64,000 bases of DNA from an uncultured Oscillospiraceae bacterium (GCA_902478785.1 CABSMJ010000004.1:120571-184570), one strand, 5' to 3'; positions 18,173 to 26,219 are shown, counted from the first letter of the stretch. Translations and numbers: made by a program. Notes: generated from the letters alone by a model not told the origin.

Positions 18173-18413
18173 CCTCCTCCCGGGAGAGCGCCAGCTCTTC
18201 CAGGAGGGTCTTGATCTCGCACAGCAGTTCGTTCTGGTAGGTCAGGGCGCAGCGTATGTAGTGGAGCATGGGGTCCGGCACCGGGGCCGGGGTACACTCC
18301 ACCGGATGGGGCCAGCGGCGCATCACCGGCTCCGTGGGCTCGGTGCGTGGGGCAGCGCTGGCGGTGGCCTCCGTCACCCGGGCGCCGCAGCGGCGGCAGG
18401 TTCGATTTGCCAT
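18168..18413 (-). CDS. Small CxxC-containing protein, function unknown
   Basis: An 81-residue protein with an N-terminal CRRCGARV, one half of a zinc ribbon, a proline-rich middle (residues 22-48), and a helical C-terminus (YQNELLCEIKTLLEELALSREEG) likely to be a coiled coil. The start is ATG 18413 with GGAGGAAC just upstream. It lies 58 bp after spoIIID on the same strand and may be cotranscribed with it. I do not recognise a family. Confidence 0.65.
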   Translation of the reverse strand: MANRTCRRCGARVTEATASAAPRTEPTEPVMRRWPHPVECTPAPVPDPMLHYIRCALTYQNELLCEIKTLLEELALSREEG

Positions 18414-18471
18414 GAAGGTTCCTCCCCTTTGTCTTGGTCTGCTTCAGTATATGCGCGCCGGAGCGGGCCGG

Positions 18472-18708
18472 TCACTGGCCCCGGTATTTTTTCCGGGTGG
18501 CGATGCCGCCGCGGATGTGGCGCTGGGCCTTGTTCTCGTCCAGCACCTCCTTGACCTGCAGGTACAGCGCCCGGTCAAACAGCGGCAGCCGCTCGGAGAT
18601 GTCCTTGTGGACGGTGGATTTGCTGATTCCGAATTTCTGTGCCGCCGCCCGGACCGTGGTCCGGTTTTCTATGATGTACAGCGCCAGGCTCTGGGCCCGC
18701 TCTTCCAT
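18472..18708 (-). CDS. spoIIID: Sporulation transcriptional regulator SpoIIID
   Basis: SpoIIID is a small DNA-binding protein that switches gene expression in the mother cell during endospore formation. The 78-residue product matches the family over its whole length: a helix-turn-helix TTVRAAAQKFGISKSTVHKD (residues 17-36), then ERLPLFDRALYLQVKEVL and the basic C-terminal stretch QRHIRGGIATRKKYRGQ. I start at ATG 18708, which gives canonical length with AAAGG just upstream; the longer open frame is not conserved. Its presence marks the host as a spore former. Confidence 0.94.
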   Translation of the reverse strand: MEERAQSLALYIIENRTTVRAAAQKFGISKSTVHKDISERLPLFDRALYLQVKEVLDENKAQRHIRGGIATRKKYRGQ

Positions 18709-18886
18709 GTCGCCTTTCAAAATCACAACACTCCCATCAGCCGGTAGTCCTGTGTGAGATATATGCGCCCTCCCGGGCAAACATACCCGGGGAAAGGGGC
18801 AAAAGCGGCGCTTTGGTTGCCTTTTTTTCTCCGCCGGGCTATAATCGCACCAGCACCCCCGCCGGGGGAAGAGAGGACGGAGAGAC

Positions 18887-19525
18887 ATGGACCACAAGGA
18901 GCGCATGGCGGCAGGGCTGCCCTATAAGCCCTGGAAGGACGGCCTGGAGGAGCTGCGGGCGGAGAACAAGCGGCGTATTTTCCGCTTCAACCACCTCTCC
19001 CCGGACCAGACGGAGGAGATTAAAGCGACATTGCGGGACATTCTGGGCACCGCGGGAGATGGGGCGTGGGTCGAGGCCCCCTTCCACTGCGACTACGGCA
19101 AAAACATCCACGTGGGGAAGAACTTCTTTGCCAACTACAACCTGACGGTGCTGGACGTGGGGCAGGTAAAGATCGGTGACAACGTGCTCATGGGGCCCAA
19201 CGTGTCCATTTACGCCGTGGGCCACCCCATCCACCCCGACGCCCGCCGCTCCGGCTACGAGTACGGCCAGGGGGTGGACATCGGCAGCGATGTGTGGCTG
19301 GGGGGCAGCGTGGTGATTTTGGGCGGCGTGACCATCGGAGCGGGCACAGTGGTGGCCGCCGGCAGCGTCGTCACCAGGGATTTGCCGCCCAACGTGGTGG
19401 CGGCGGGGAACCCCTGCCGGGTGGTGCGGCCCATCACGGAGGCGGACCGGGATGTCTACCGCCGGGGCTGTCCCTTTGACGTGGACGACTACCTGGTGCC
19501 CGCCGACCCCGGAAGTGGGGACTAG
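18887..19525 (+). CDS. maa: Sugar O-acetyltransferase (maltose/galactoside acetyltransferase type)
   Basis: Acetyl-CoA-dependent acetyltransferase of the NodL/LacA/Maa group, 212 residues. It begins with the Mac domain (ERMAAGLPYKPWKDGLEELR) and continues with left-handed beta-helix hexapeptide repeats (VGKNFFANYNLTVLDVGQVK, IGDNVLMGPNVSIYAVGHP with the catalytic His, IGSDVWLGGSVVILGGVTIG). These enzymes acetylate non-metabolisable sugars, probably as detoxification. The start at ATG 18887 follows GAGAGGACGGAGAGAC. It stands alone, divergent from spoIIID. Confidence 0.92.
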   Translation: MDHKERMAAGLPYKPWKDGLEELRAENKRRIFRFNHLSPDQTEEIKATLRDILGTAGDGAWVEAPFHCDYGKNIHVGKNFFANYNLTVLDVGQVKIGDNVLMGPNVSIYAVGHPIHPDARRSGYEYGQGVDIGSDVWLGGSVVILGGVTIGAGTVVAAGSVVTRDLPPNVVAAGNPCRVVRPITEADRDVYRRGCPFDVDDYLVPADPGSGD

Positions 19526-19533
19526 GCCCTGCC

Positions 19534-19700
19534 TTGACATTTGTGCCCCGGGCCGGTACAATGAAATGAGAAAATGCAAATAAGAGCGGGCGCACCCCTT
19601 TGATGAGGACGGCGCGCCCTTGGGACGGAGCCTTCGGTTCCGCCGCAGGCGTCCGGTGCAGCGGGGATTTTTCGCTGTGACCAGGCGCCTTTTTTTGGAA
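19534..19700 (+). promoter_or_regulatory. guaD promoter and structured leader with terminator (candidate riboswitch/attenuator)
   Basis: A consensus promoter (TTGACA 19534-19539, 17-base spacer, TACAAT 19557-19562) is followed by a leader of about 145 bases. The leader holds a stem GGGCGC/GCGCCC (within about 19598-19620), a hairpin GGAGCC-TTC-GGTTCC (about 19627-19641) and an intrinsic terminator whose lower stem starts GGCGTC (19648) and ends in seven T (19690-19697), just before the AGGAGGGA ribosome site. GGACG at 19623-19627 can instead pair with CGTCC at 19650-19654 and break the terminator, so two exclusive folds exist. I do not recognise the aptamer; a purine sensor would make sense with guaD. 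Confidence 0.6.
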
Positions 19701-19713
19701 AAGGAGGGAGCAT

Positions 19714-20988
19714 ATGGAAATCCGTGTGCTAAAAGGCTGCTTTGTGGACGCACCCACTTTTGGGGCGCTCCGGGTGCGGGAAGGGAGCTTTCTGGTGCTG
19801 GCGGACGGGGTCATCCAGGGGCTGTGGGACCGCCTGCCGGAGGAGTATGCCGCCTGCCCCGTGACGGACTACGGGGAGGCGCTGGTGGTGCCCGCCTTTG
19901 CGGACCTCCACCTCCACGCCCCCCAGTATCCCATGCTGGGCATGGGTATGGACCTGCCCCTGCTGGACTGGCTGAACACCTATACCTTCCCCGCTGAGGC
20001 CCGGTTCGCCGACCCGGACTATGCCCGGGAGGTCTACCGGAAGCTTGCCCGGGAGCTGATCGCCTGCGGCACCACCAGGGTGTGCATGTTCTCCTCCCTC
20101 CACACCGACGCCACCCTCATCTTGATGGAGGAGCTGGAAAAGGCCGGGGTCACCGGCTATGTGGGCAAGGTGAACATGGACCGCAACGGCGGCGTGAATC
20201 TCCAGGAGACCACGGAGGAGTCCATCCGGGAGACGGAGCGGTGGCTGGAGCGGTGCGGCGACTTTGCCCACCTGCGGCCCATCCTGACGCCCCGGTTCAC
20301 CCCCTCCTGCACCGACGAGCTGATGGCCTGGCTGGGCCGCACGGCAGCGGAGCGGGACTTGCCCATCCAGTCTCACCTGTCGGAAAATGACCGGGAGATC
20401 GAATGGGTCCGGGAGCTGCACCCGGACTGCGGACAGTACTGGGAGACCTACGCCAAGTACGGGCTGTGGAACGATAGGACACTGATGGCCCACTGCGTCT
20501 GGTCCGATGCCCGGGAGCGGGCGGCCATCCGGGACGCCGGCGTTACCGTGGTCCACTGCCCGGACTCCAACGTGAACGTCTGCTCCGGCGTGGCGCCGGT
20601 GCGGGCCATGGTGGAGGAGGGGCTGAAGGTGGCCCTGGGCACGGACATTGCCGGGGGCGACCATCTGAGCATGTTCGACGCGGTGACCTCCGCCATTCGC
20701 GCCTCCAAGATCCGCCAGCTGACGGACCCGGCTCACCCGGCCTTTTTGACGGTGGCGGAGGCCTGGTACCTGGGTACCAGCGCCGGCCAGGCCTTCTTCG
20801 GGGCGGGCCCGGGCTTTGCCGTGGGGGAGAAGCTCCACGCCCTGGTGCTGGAGGACGGCGACTTGCCCCAGCCCCATCCCCTGACGGCCCGAGAGCGGCT
20901 GGAGCGGTGTCTCTACCGGCGGCAGGAGGGGGCCATCCGGGCCGTGTGGAGCGAGGGTCGGCTGGTGCTGGACCGGGGCGAAAAGTAA
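19714..20988 (+). CDS. guaD: Guanine deaminase
   Basis: Zinc amidohydrolase converting guanine to xanthine and ammonia in purine salvage and catabolism. The 424-residue protein shows the guanine-deaminase signature FADLHLHAPQYPMLGMGMDL near residue 65 (metal-binding HxH), ILTPRFTPSCTDELM near 190, the QSHLSEN histidine near 218, MAHCVWSD near 255 and LGTDIAGGDHLSMFD near 308 with the catalytic Asp. The start ATG has AAGGAGGGAGCAT. It is preceded by a leader with a conditional terminator and followed by its own intergenic region and the DUF1538 unit. Confidence 0.95.
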   Translation: MEIRVLKGCFVDAPTFGALRVREGSFLVLADGVIQGLWDRLPEEYAACPVTDYGEALVVPAFADLHLHAPQYPMLGMGMDLPLLDWLNTYTFPAEARFADPDYAREVYRKLARELIACGTTRVCMFSSLHTDATLILMEELEKAGVTGYVGKVNMDRNGGVNLQETTEESIRETERWLERCGDFAHLRPILTPRFTPSCTDELMAWLGRTAAERDLPIQSHLSENDREIEWVRELHPDCGQYWETYAKYGLWNDRTLMAHCVWSDARERAAIRDAGVTVVHCPDSNVNVCSGVAPVRAMVEEGLKVALGTDIAGGDHLSMFDAVTSAIRASKIRQLTDPAHPAFLTVAEAWYLGTSAGQAFFGAGPGFAVGEKLHALVLEDGDLPQPHPLTARERLERCLYRRQEGAIRAVWSEGRLVLDRGEK

Positions 20989-21017
20989 AAAAACTGTTAA
21001 AGAAATGCCCAATTCGG

Positions 21018-21145
21018 TTGTGAAAAGGGCGGTTTCTATATATAATAAAGACAAAGAAAATGGGGAGGCTCCGGAGAAAACGGAGGCGCCCCAGGTGAGA
21101 TAAGTCCCTGCGCAGCGGCGGCTTTTGGCCGCCGCTGTTTTGTTC
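21018..21145 (+). promoter_or_regulatory. Promoter and terminator-bearing leader of the DUF1538 operon
   Basis: Promoter TTGTGA (21018-21023), 17-base spacer, TATAAT (21041-21046). The transcript then carries a hairpin with CTCCG/CGGAG arms inside GGGG/CCCC (21062-21092), a purine-rich single strand, and a strong terminator CAGCGGCGGC / GCCGCCGCTG (21113-21137) followed by TTTTGTT, all upstream of the start codon. A terminator inside a leader implies conditional read-through. I cannot assign the aptamer to a known riboswitch class. Confidence 0.6.
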
Positions 21146-21168
21146 CAAACTGGTGCGGAGGTGAAGGG

Positions 21169-22692
21169 TTGAACAAAAAACTGCGGGAAAAAATCGAAGA
21201 ATCTGTGTCCTCCGTGGTGCCCATCACGGCCATCGTACTGGCACTGACCGTGGTCCTGGTGCCCATGGAGACGGGCACCGTGCTGCTGTTTCTGACCGGG
21301 GCGGTGCTGCTGATCTTGGGCATGGGACTGTTCCAGCTGGGGGCGGAGATGGCCATGACCCCCTTGGGTGAGGGCATCGGCACCCAGCTGTTCAAGATCC
21401 GGCACCTGCCGGTGACGCTGGCGCTGTGCCTGGTGATGGGCGCCCTCATCACCATCGCCGAGCCGGACCTTCAGGTGCTGGCCAACCAGGTGCCCTCCCT
21501 GCCCAACGCCACGCTCATCTGGACGGTGGCGGCGGGCGTGGGCGTATTTCTGGCCCTGGCGGCGGTGCGCATCCTCTTCGGCATCCCGCTGCGGCGGATG
21601 CTGTGGGTGCTCTACGGGCTGCTCTTTTTGCTGTCCCTGGCGGCGCCGGGGGACTTCTTGTCCGTGGCCTTTGACTCCGGCGGCGTCACCACGGGCCCCA
21701 TGACCGTGCCCTTCATCATGGCGCTGGGCGTGGGCCTCTCCGCCACCCGAAGCGACAAAAACGGCGCTGACGACAGCTTCGGCCTGGTGGCCTTTTCCAG
21801 CGTGGGACCCATTTTGATGGTGCTGCTGCTGGGCATCTTTCAAAATCCCGGGGAGGCCTCCTATACCACTGTGGACATCCCCCATCTGACCACCACCCAG
21901 GAGGTGGTCCGGGCCTTTGCCCGGGAGCTGCCTCACTACGGCCGGGAGGTGCTCTCCTCCGTGGCCCCGGTGCTGGGGGTGTTTGTGGTGTTCCAGGTGC
22001 TCACCCGGCGCTACCACCGCCGCCAGCTGATGAAGATGGTGGTGGGCTTTGTCTATACCATCCTGGGACTGGTGCTGTTCCTCACCGGCGTCAACGTGGG
22101 CTTTGCCCCGGTGGGCGCCCTGCTGGGGCAGGAGCTGGTCTCCTTGTCCAGCCCCTGGGCATTGGTGCCTGTGGGAATGCTCATCGGCTACTATATCGTC
22201 AAGGCCGAGCCGGCGGTGCAGCTGCTCAACCACCAGGTGGAGGACCTGACCAACGGCGCCGTGTCCCGGCACGCCATGAACCTTTGTCTGTCCGTGGGCG
22301 TGTCCGTGTCCGTGGGCCTTGCCATGGTCCGGGTGGTGACGGGACTGCATCTCTATTGGATCCTGATCCCCGGTTATCTGCTGGCCCTGGTGCTGACCCG
22401 CTTTGTGCCCCAGGTGTTCGTGGGCATCGCCTTCGACTCCGGCGGCGTGGCCAGCGGCCCCATGACGTCCACCTTCCTGCTGCCGCTGTCCATCGGGGCC
22501 TGCGCCGGTGTGGGTGGCAACGTGGTCACCGACGCCTTCGGCGTGGTGGCCCTGGTGGCTCTGGCGCCGCTGATCGCGGTGCAGGTGATGGGCGTGGTCT
22601 ATGCCCGGCGTCTGCGTCTGGCGCCGGAGGACATTCCGGAGACGGCGGCCCGTCCTGAGGACGATGAGATCGTGGAATGGGAGGAGGAGTGA
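21169..22692 (+). CDS. DUF1538 integral membrane protein (tandem-repeat transporter-like)
   Basis: A 507-residue membrane protein with about 12 helices in two halves. Each half ends in the same hallmark, VAFDSGGVTTGPMTVPF near residue 165 and IAFDSGGVASGPMTSTF near 423, showing an internal duplication as in secondary transporters. DUF1538 proteins are of unknown substrate and are often found beside PII-like genes, as here. The start is TTG 21169, chosen because GGAGGTGAAGGG stands just before it and the residues after it (NKKLREKIEESVSSVVPI) look like a normal amphipathic start. The next gene starts 3 bases after the stop. Confidence 0.9.
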   Translation: MNKKLREKIEESVSSVVPITAIVLALTVVLVPMETGTVLLFLTGAVLLILGMGLFQLGAEMAMTPLGEGIGTQLFKIRHLPVTLALCLVMGALITIAEPDLQVLANQVPSLPNATLIWTVAAGVGVFLALAAVRILFGIPLRRMLWVLYGLLFLLSLAAPGDFLSVAFDSGGVTTGPMTVPFIMALGVGLSATRSDKNGADDSFGLVAFSSVGPILMVLLLGIFQNPGEASYTTVDIPHLTTTQEVVRAFARELPHYGREVLSSVAPVLGVFVVFQVLTRRYHRRQLMKMVVGFVYTILGLVLFLTGVNVGFAPVGALLGQELVSLSSPWALVPVGMLIGYYIVKAEPAVQLLNHQVEDLTNGAVSRHAMNLCLSVGVSVSVGLAMVRVVTGLHLYWILIPGYLLALVLTRFVPQVFVGIAFDSGGVASGPMTSTFLLPLSIGACAGVGGNVVTDAFGVVALVALAPLIAVQVMGVVYARRLRLAPEDIPETAARPEDDEIVEWEEE

Positions 22693-22694
22693 AC

Positions 22695-23393
22695 ATGGCG
22701 GAAAATCCTGCGCGGCCCCTGGTGCTGCTGGTCATCACCGACGCGGAGGCAGCGCCGGCGGTGTCCCGGCTGCTGCAGGGGGGCCATGTGCCCTTCCAGT
22801 ATCAGTTCCGGGGCCAGGGCACGGCCAGCTCGGAGATTTTGAGCCTGTGCGGCCTGGGGGAGACCACCAAGGCGCTGTCCCTGAGCCTGATCCCCCGGCG
22901 GGCGGCACGAGGGCTGCTCAAGGCTCTGGGCCGGGAGCTCCAGCTCAAGCGCCGGGGCGCCGGCATCGCCGTCACCGTGCCGGTCAGCGGATTGCCCGGC
23001 GGCGTGCTCCGGCTGCTGGAGGGACAGATGCCGGTCATCGGAGCGGAGAAGGAAAAAAAGGAGGGACAGACCATGACGGAGCAGAGCGAATACACCATGA
23101 TTCTGGCGGCGGTGAACCAGGGCTTCAGCGACGAGGTGATGGACACCGCCAAGGCCGCCGGCGCCACGGGAGGCACCATCCTCCGGGGCCGGCGCCGGGG
23201 CATGGAGGACGCGGTGCGCTTCTGGGGCGTGTCGCTGCAGGAGGAGCAGGAGCTTCTGGTCATCGTTACCACCCGGGAAAAAAAGCGGGAGATCCTGACG
23301 GCCCTCCACCGCAACCACGGCTCCAAGACCCCCGCCCAGGGCATCGTATTGTCGGTGCCGGTGGAAAGCGCCGTGGGACTGGAAGAGCCCTGA
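22695..23393 (+). CDS. PII-like signalling protein, tandem, with possible internal start
   Basis: A 232-residue protein built of two PII-like ferredoxin-fold halves. The first half (RPLVLLVITDAEAAPAVSRL...) and the second (YTMILAAVNQGFSDEVMDTA, then GATGGTILRGRRRG in the position of the T-loop) are joined by a charged linker. PII proteins sense nucleotides and 2-oxoglutarate or other ligands and bind transporters, so this one probably regulates the DUF1538 protein encoded 3 bases upstream. Within the linker a strong ribosome site GGAGGGACAGACC precedes an in-frame ATG at 23073, so the second half (107 residues) may also be made alone. Confidence 0.85.
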   Translation: MAENPARPLVLLVITDAEAAPAVSRLLQGGHVPFQYQFRGQGTASSEILSLCGLGETTKALSLSLIPRRAARGLLKALGRELQLKRRGAGIAVTVPVSGLPGGVLRLLEGQMPVIGAEKEKKEGQTMTEQSEYTMILAAVNQGFSDEVMDTAKAAGATGGTILRGRRRGMEDAVRFWGVSLQEEQELLVIVTTREKKREILTALHRNHGSKTPAQGIVLSVPVESAVGLEEP

Positions 23394-23403
23394 ATCTGCA
23401 CAA

Positions 23404-23440
23404 AAAAGGACCGTTCCCCTTGGGGGGAACGGTCCTTTTC
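23404..23440. terminator. Bidirectional terminator
   Basis: AAGGACCGTTCCCC / GGGGAACGGTCCTT stem with A- and T-runs on either side, between the convergent PII-like and export-protein genes. Confidence 0.9.
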
Positions 23441-23456
23441 CTTTTCGGCGGGCGCC

Positions 23457-23930
23457 TCAGGTGGCCACGTGGATGACGCCGTAGGTCAGTGTCAAGATCA
23501 GCAGCCCGGCGATGAGCACGCCCAGCAAAATGGCCGGGAAGGCGTGGCGCAGGCGGATGTCCAGCAGCGCCGCCACCAGTGCGCCGGTCCAGGCGCCGGT
23601 GCCCGGCAGGGGGATGGCTACCAAAATCACCAGCCCCGCCAGGCGGTACTTCTGCACCACCCGGCCCTTGAGGTGGGCCCGCTGCTCCAGCCGGCAGATG
23701 GTGGGGCCCAGGCGCCCCCGGTGCAGCCAGTCGAACACCCGGCGGATCAGCAGAAGGATAAAGGGCACCGGCAGCATATTCCCCACCACCGCCGCCCAGA
23801 AGGCGCTCCAGGGGTCCAGGCCCAGGGCGGTGCCGTAGGGGATGCCGCCCCGCAGCTCCACCACCGGCAGCATGGACATGGCCGCCGTCGCCACCAGCTT
23901 GCCCAAATAGGTCTCCAGAAAGCCTGTCAT
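23457..23930 (-). CDS. Small multidrug export family membrane protein (COG2426)
   Basis: A 157-residue integral membrane protein with four predicted helices and the family markers LPVVELRGGIPYGTALG near residue 21, VGNMLPVPFILL near 49 and PLPGTGAWTGALVAALL near 107. The family is annotated as small multidrug export proteins, but transport has little direct support; the GIPYG and PGTG motifs recall DedA/SNARE-associated membrane proteins. Start ATG 23930 follows AAGGAGGAACACG. It stands apart from the ABC genes upstream by a 93-bp gap with a hairpin (about 23981-24002). Confidence 0.85.
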   Translation of the reverse strand: MTGFLETYLGKLVATAAMSMLPVVELRGGIPYGTALGLDPWSAFWAAVVGNMLPVPFILLLIRRVFDWLHRGRLGPTICRLEQRAHLKGRVVQKYRLAGLVILVAIPLPGTGAWTGALVAALLDIRLRHAFPAILLGVLIAGLLILTLTYGVIHVAT

Positions 23931-24023
23931 CGTGTTCCTCCTTGCCGGCCAGCCGCCGAGAAAAATTCAGGGGAAAGGGCCCCGCCGGTCCAGACCCGGA
24001 CCGGCAGAGCCGCATTTCCTAGT

Positions 24024-24827
24024 TTACTCCAAATTGATGCGTTTTTGCAAGGTGACAGCGGTGATGATGTAAAAAATCACACAGTAGACCAGCTCCGCCA
24101 GGATGAGGCCCAGGAGCATGATGTGGACCTGGGCCACGGGGGAGAGGTGCTCCAGGAGATAGAAGTTGAAATCCATCCCGTCCAGCACCAGGATGCCGCC
24201 CAGGCTGATGAACTGGCTGACCCAGGTGAAGCCGAAGAAGAAGGCGAAGGACAGCAGGATCTTGTGGTTGGCAAAGCTGTGGCCCAGAGCTGCAGAGGCG
24301 TACACCACCAGGCACAGTGCGGCGCAGGAGAGAATGCCCAGCATCAGCAGCTCTACTCCCAGGGCGGTGAGATTGACGGCGTAGTAGCTGGTCATATCCT
24401 CCAGCAGACGCGCCAGCCCCTGGAAGAAGGTCTGGACATAGCCCACCCGGAAGAAGAGGAACAAAAACGCCAGCACATCCACCACGCCGGTGGCGATGAA
24501 CCAGATGGTGGAGACGATGATCTTGGAGAAGATCAGCCCGTGGACCGACACCGGCAGGGTGAACATGAGATAGCCCTCGTCGGTGAGCAGGTTCTTGTGG
24601 AACCGGCTGATCATCAGGAAAAAGGACATGAGGGACACGGCGATGAGGCCGATGAAGAAGGCGAAGATGGTCAGACTGCCCACCAGATTCAAAAGCTGGC
24701 TGGAGCTGTGTTCCATGATCCGGGTGGCGAAGTTGCCGCACAGGGAGATGGCCAGCAGCACCAGGTACAGCGGCAGCATGACCCGGGTAGTGGCCCGGAA
24801 CTCATGCTTCAAAAGCTTTCCTAACAT
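24024..24827 (-). CDS. ABC-2 type transporter permease
   Basis: A 267-residue membrane protein with six hydrophobic segments (about 20-40, 52-75, 100-130, 150-175, 180-200, 235-260), the usual size of an ABC-2 permease. It starts MLGKLLKHEFRATTRVMLPL, typical of the group, and overlaps the end of the ATPase gene by 7 bases, so the two are coupled. With the GntR regulator they form a ytrA-ytrB-like unit. These systems export lipids or cell-wall-active compounds or sense envelope stress; no substrate can be read. Confidence 0.9.
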   Translation of the reverse strand: MLGKLLKHEFRATTRVMLPLYLVLLAISLCGNFATRIMEHSSSQLLNLVGSLTIFAFFIGLIAVSLMSFFLMISRFHKNLLTDEGYLMFTLPVSVHGLIFSKIIVSTIWFIATGVVDVLAFLFLFFRVGYVQTFFQGLARLLEDMTSYYAVNLTALGVELLMLGILSCAALCLVVYASAALGHSFANHKILLSFAFFFGFTWVSQFISLGGILVLDGMDFNFYLLEHLSPVAQVHIMLLGLILAELVYCVIFYIITAVTLQKRINLE

Positions 24828-25516
24828 CTGAATACCTCCCGGAACAGGGCGTCCACGGTCTTGCCGTTTTTCTCCCGGATGTCGTCCACCGAGGACTGGA
24901 GAATGATCTGGCCCTGGTTGATAAAGATGACCTCATCCAGCACCTGCTCCACGTCGGCGATCAGGTGGGTGGAGATAATGACCGCCGCGTCGGGGCTGTA
25001 ATTGCTGATGATGGTGCTGAGGATATAGTCCCGGGTGGCCGGGTCCACGCCGCCGATGGGCTCATCCAGCAGATAGAGCCGGGCACTCCGGCTCATCACC
25101 AGGATCAGCTGCACCTTCTCCCGGGTGCCCTTGGACATCTGCTTGATGCGCGCCCGCTCGTCGATGCCCAGACGCTGGAGCATCTCCTGGGCCACGTCCC
25201 GGCGGAAGTCGGAATAGAAGTCACAGAAAAAGTCCAGCAGCTGGGTGACGTTCATCCAGGTGGACAGATAGGTCCGCTCCGGCAGATAGGAGACGATCTT
25301 CTTGGTCTCCTTGCAGGGGGCCATCCCATCGATGAGGATTTCCCCGGCGGTGGGGGTCAGCAATCCGTTGGCCAGCTTGATGAGGGTGGTCTTGCCGCTG
25401 CCGTTGGGGCCCAGCAGCCCCACGATCCGCCCCGGCTCGATGGCCAGGTTTACTCCGCTCAGGGCCAGAGCGTGACCGTAACTCTTGGTCAGGCCGTTAC
25501 ACTCTAAGATTGGCAT
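24821..25516 (-). CDS. ABC transporter ATP-binding protein
   Basis: A 231-residue nucleotide-binding subunit with Walker A GLLGPNGSGKTTLIK near residue 34, a Q-loop region with LPERTYL, Walker B LYLLDEPIGGVDPATRD near 148 and the switch His in IISTHL near 181. The signature motif is QMSKGTREKVQLI instead of LSGGQ, a variant common in the bacitracin-exporter-like and YtrB-like branch. It overlaps the GntR gene upstream (13 bp) and the permease downstream, so all three are translated together. Confidence 0.93.
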   Translation of the reverse strand: MPILECNGLTKSYGHALALSGVNLAIEPGRIVGLLGPNGSGKTTLIKLANGLLTPTAGEILIDGMAPCKETKKIVSYLPERTYLSTWMNVTQLLDFFCDFYSDFRRDVAQEMLQRLGIDERARIKQMSKGTREKVQLILVMSRSARLYLLDEPIGGVDPATRDYILSTIISNYSPDAAVIISTHLIADVEQVLDEVIFINQGQIILQSSVDDIREKNGKTVDALFREVFRC

Positions 25517-25878
25517 GTCAGTTCTCCTTCCTTTTGCAAAAGCGCCACAATATCCGCTTTTTCATAGCCCAGTCGGGACATGGACTGCAAAAACTGCTGG
25601 ATCTGTTCCCGGGCCAGGCCCAATTTCGCCTGTTCGATCATGAGCTTATCCTCCGTTACAAACCGCCCGGCGGTCCGCTGGCTGTACACCAGTCCGTCCC
25701 GCTCCAGCTCCGCCAGCGCCCGCTGCATGGTGTTGGGGTTCACCCCGGCCTCCGTGGCCAGATCCCGCACCGAGGGCAGCCGCTGCCCCGGAGGGAATCC
25801 CCCGGAGACGATCTCCTGCTTGATCTGTTCCACCAGCTGAGCGTAGATGGGCGCATCTCCTCGCAATGACCAGTTCAT
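25504..25878 (-). CDS. GntR family regulator (YtrA subfamily)
   Basis: A 124-residue repressor: a winged helix-turn-helix (residues 10-75: PIYAQLVEQIKQEIVSGGFP, LPSVRDLATEAGVNPNTMQR) and only a short helical C-terminal part, which defines the YtrA subgroup that dimerises without a ligand-binding domain. YtrA-type repressors sit at the head of ABC operons and are relieved by envelope-active compounds. Start ATG 25878 follows GGAGGTGTGCC. It probably represses its own operon at TTAGT-AC-ACTAA (25924-25935), which overlaps the -10 box. Confidence 0.92.
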   Translation of the reverse strand: MNWSLRGDAPIYAQLVEQIKQEIVSGGFPPGQRLPSVRDLATEAGVNPNTMQRALAELERDGLVYSQRTAGRFVTEDKLMIEQAKLGLAREQIQQFLQSMSRLGYEKADIVALLQKEGELTCQS

Positions 25879-25923
25879 GGCACACCTCCGTTTCTCCTTG
25901 AACTGTTCTATTGTATTAAGTGA

Positions 25924-25957
25924 TTAGTACACTAACACATGCCGGGCGGTTTGTCAA
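25924..25957 (-). promoter_or_regulatory. Promoter and operator of the YtrA-like ABC operon
   Basis: Minus strand: -35 TTGACA (25952-25957), 17-base spacer, -10 TAGTGT (25929-25934). A short palindrome TTAGT-AC-ACTAA (25924-25935) covers the -10 box and is the best candidate operator for the GntR protein. Confidence 0.65.
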
Positions 25958-25992
25958 GGGCGGGGAGGAAAAAATTTTGAAAGAGAAAGGGA

Positions 25993-26025
25993 AAGCCGCC
26001 GGACGCCATTGGCGTCCGGCGGCTT
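25993..26025 (-). terminator. Terminator of second ABC operon
   Basis: A 15-bp perfect stem AAGCCGCCGGACGCC / GGCGTCCGGCGGCTT with an ATT loop, downstream of the 26095-28035 operon. Confidence 0.85.
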
Positions 26026-26094
26026 GGTGCATCAGGGGAGAGGCCCGGTGGTTTGCCGTCTATGTGGGTCGAAAGGGGGGCAGGGGCTTTCCGA

Positions 26095-26208
26095 TCACCA
26101 CAGCAGCAGCCCCAGCAGGGCCACCAGCACGCCGGTGTCGTCGGCGGTCAGCTCCGGCTGAGGGCTCTGGGGCGCGGTGGGCGCCGGCGGCGGAAGGGGA
26201 TGGTCCAT
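26095..26208 (-). CDS. Small proline-rich single-helix membrane peptide (candidate)
   Basis: A 37-residue ORF that starts 12 bases after the permease stop, with a strong AAGGAGGCGCCCT ribosome site. The first 23 residues are proline-rich (LPPPAPTAPQSPQPE), and the last 12 (VLVALLGLLLW) are hydrophobic and would span or dip into the membrane. No family is recognised. Its position as the last gene of the operon and its ribosome site make it likely to be translated; it might modify the ABC complex. Confidence 0.5.
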   Translation of the reverse strand: MDHPLPPPAPTAPQSPQPELTADDTGVLVALLGLLLW

Positions 26209-26219
26209 AGGGCGCCTCC

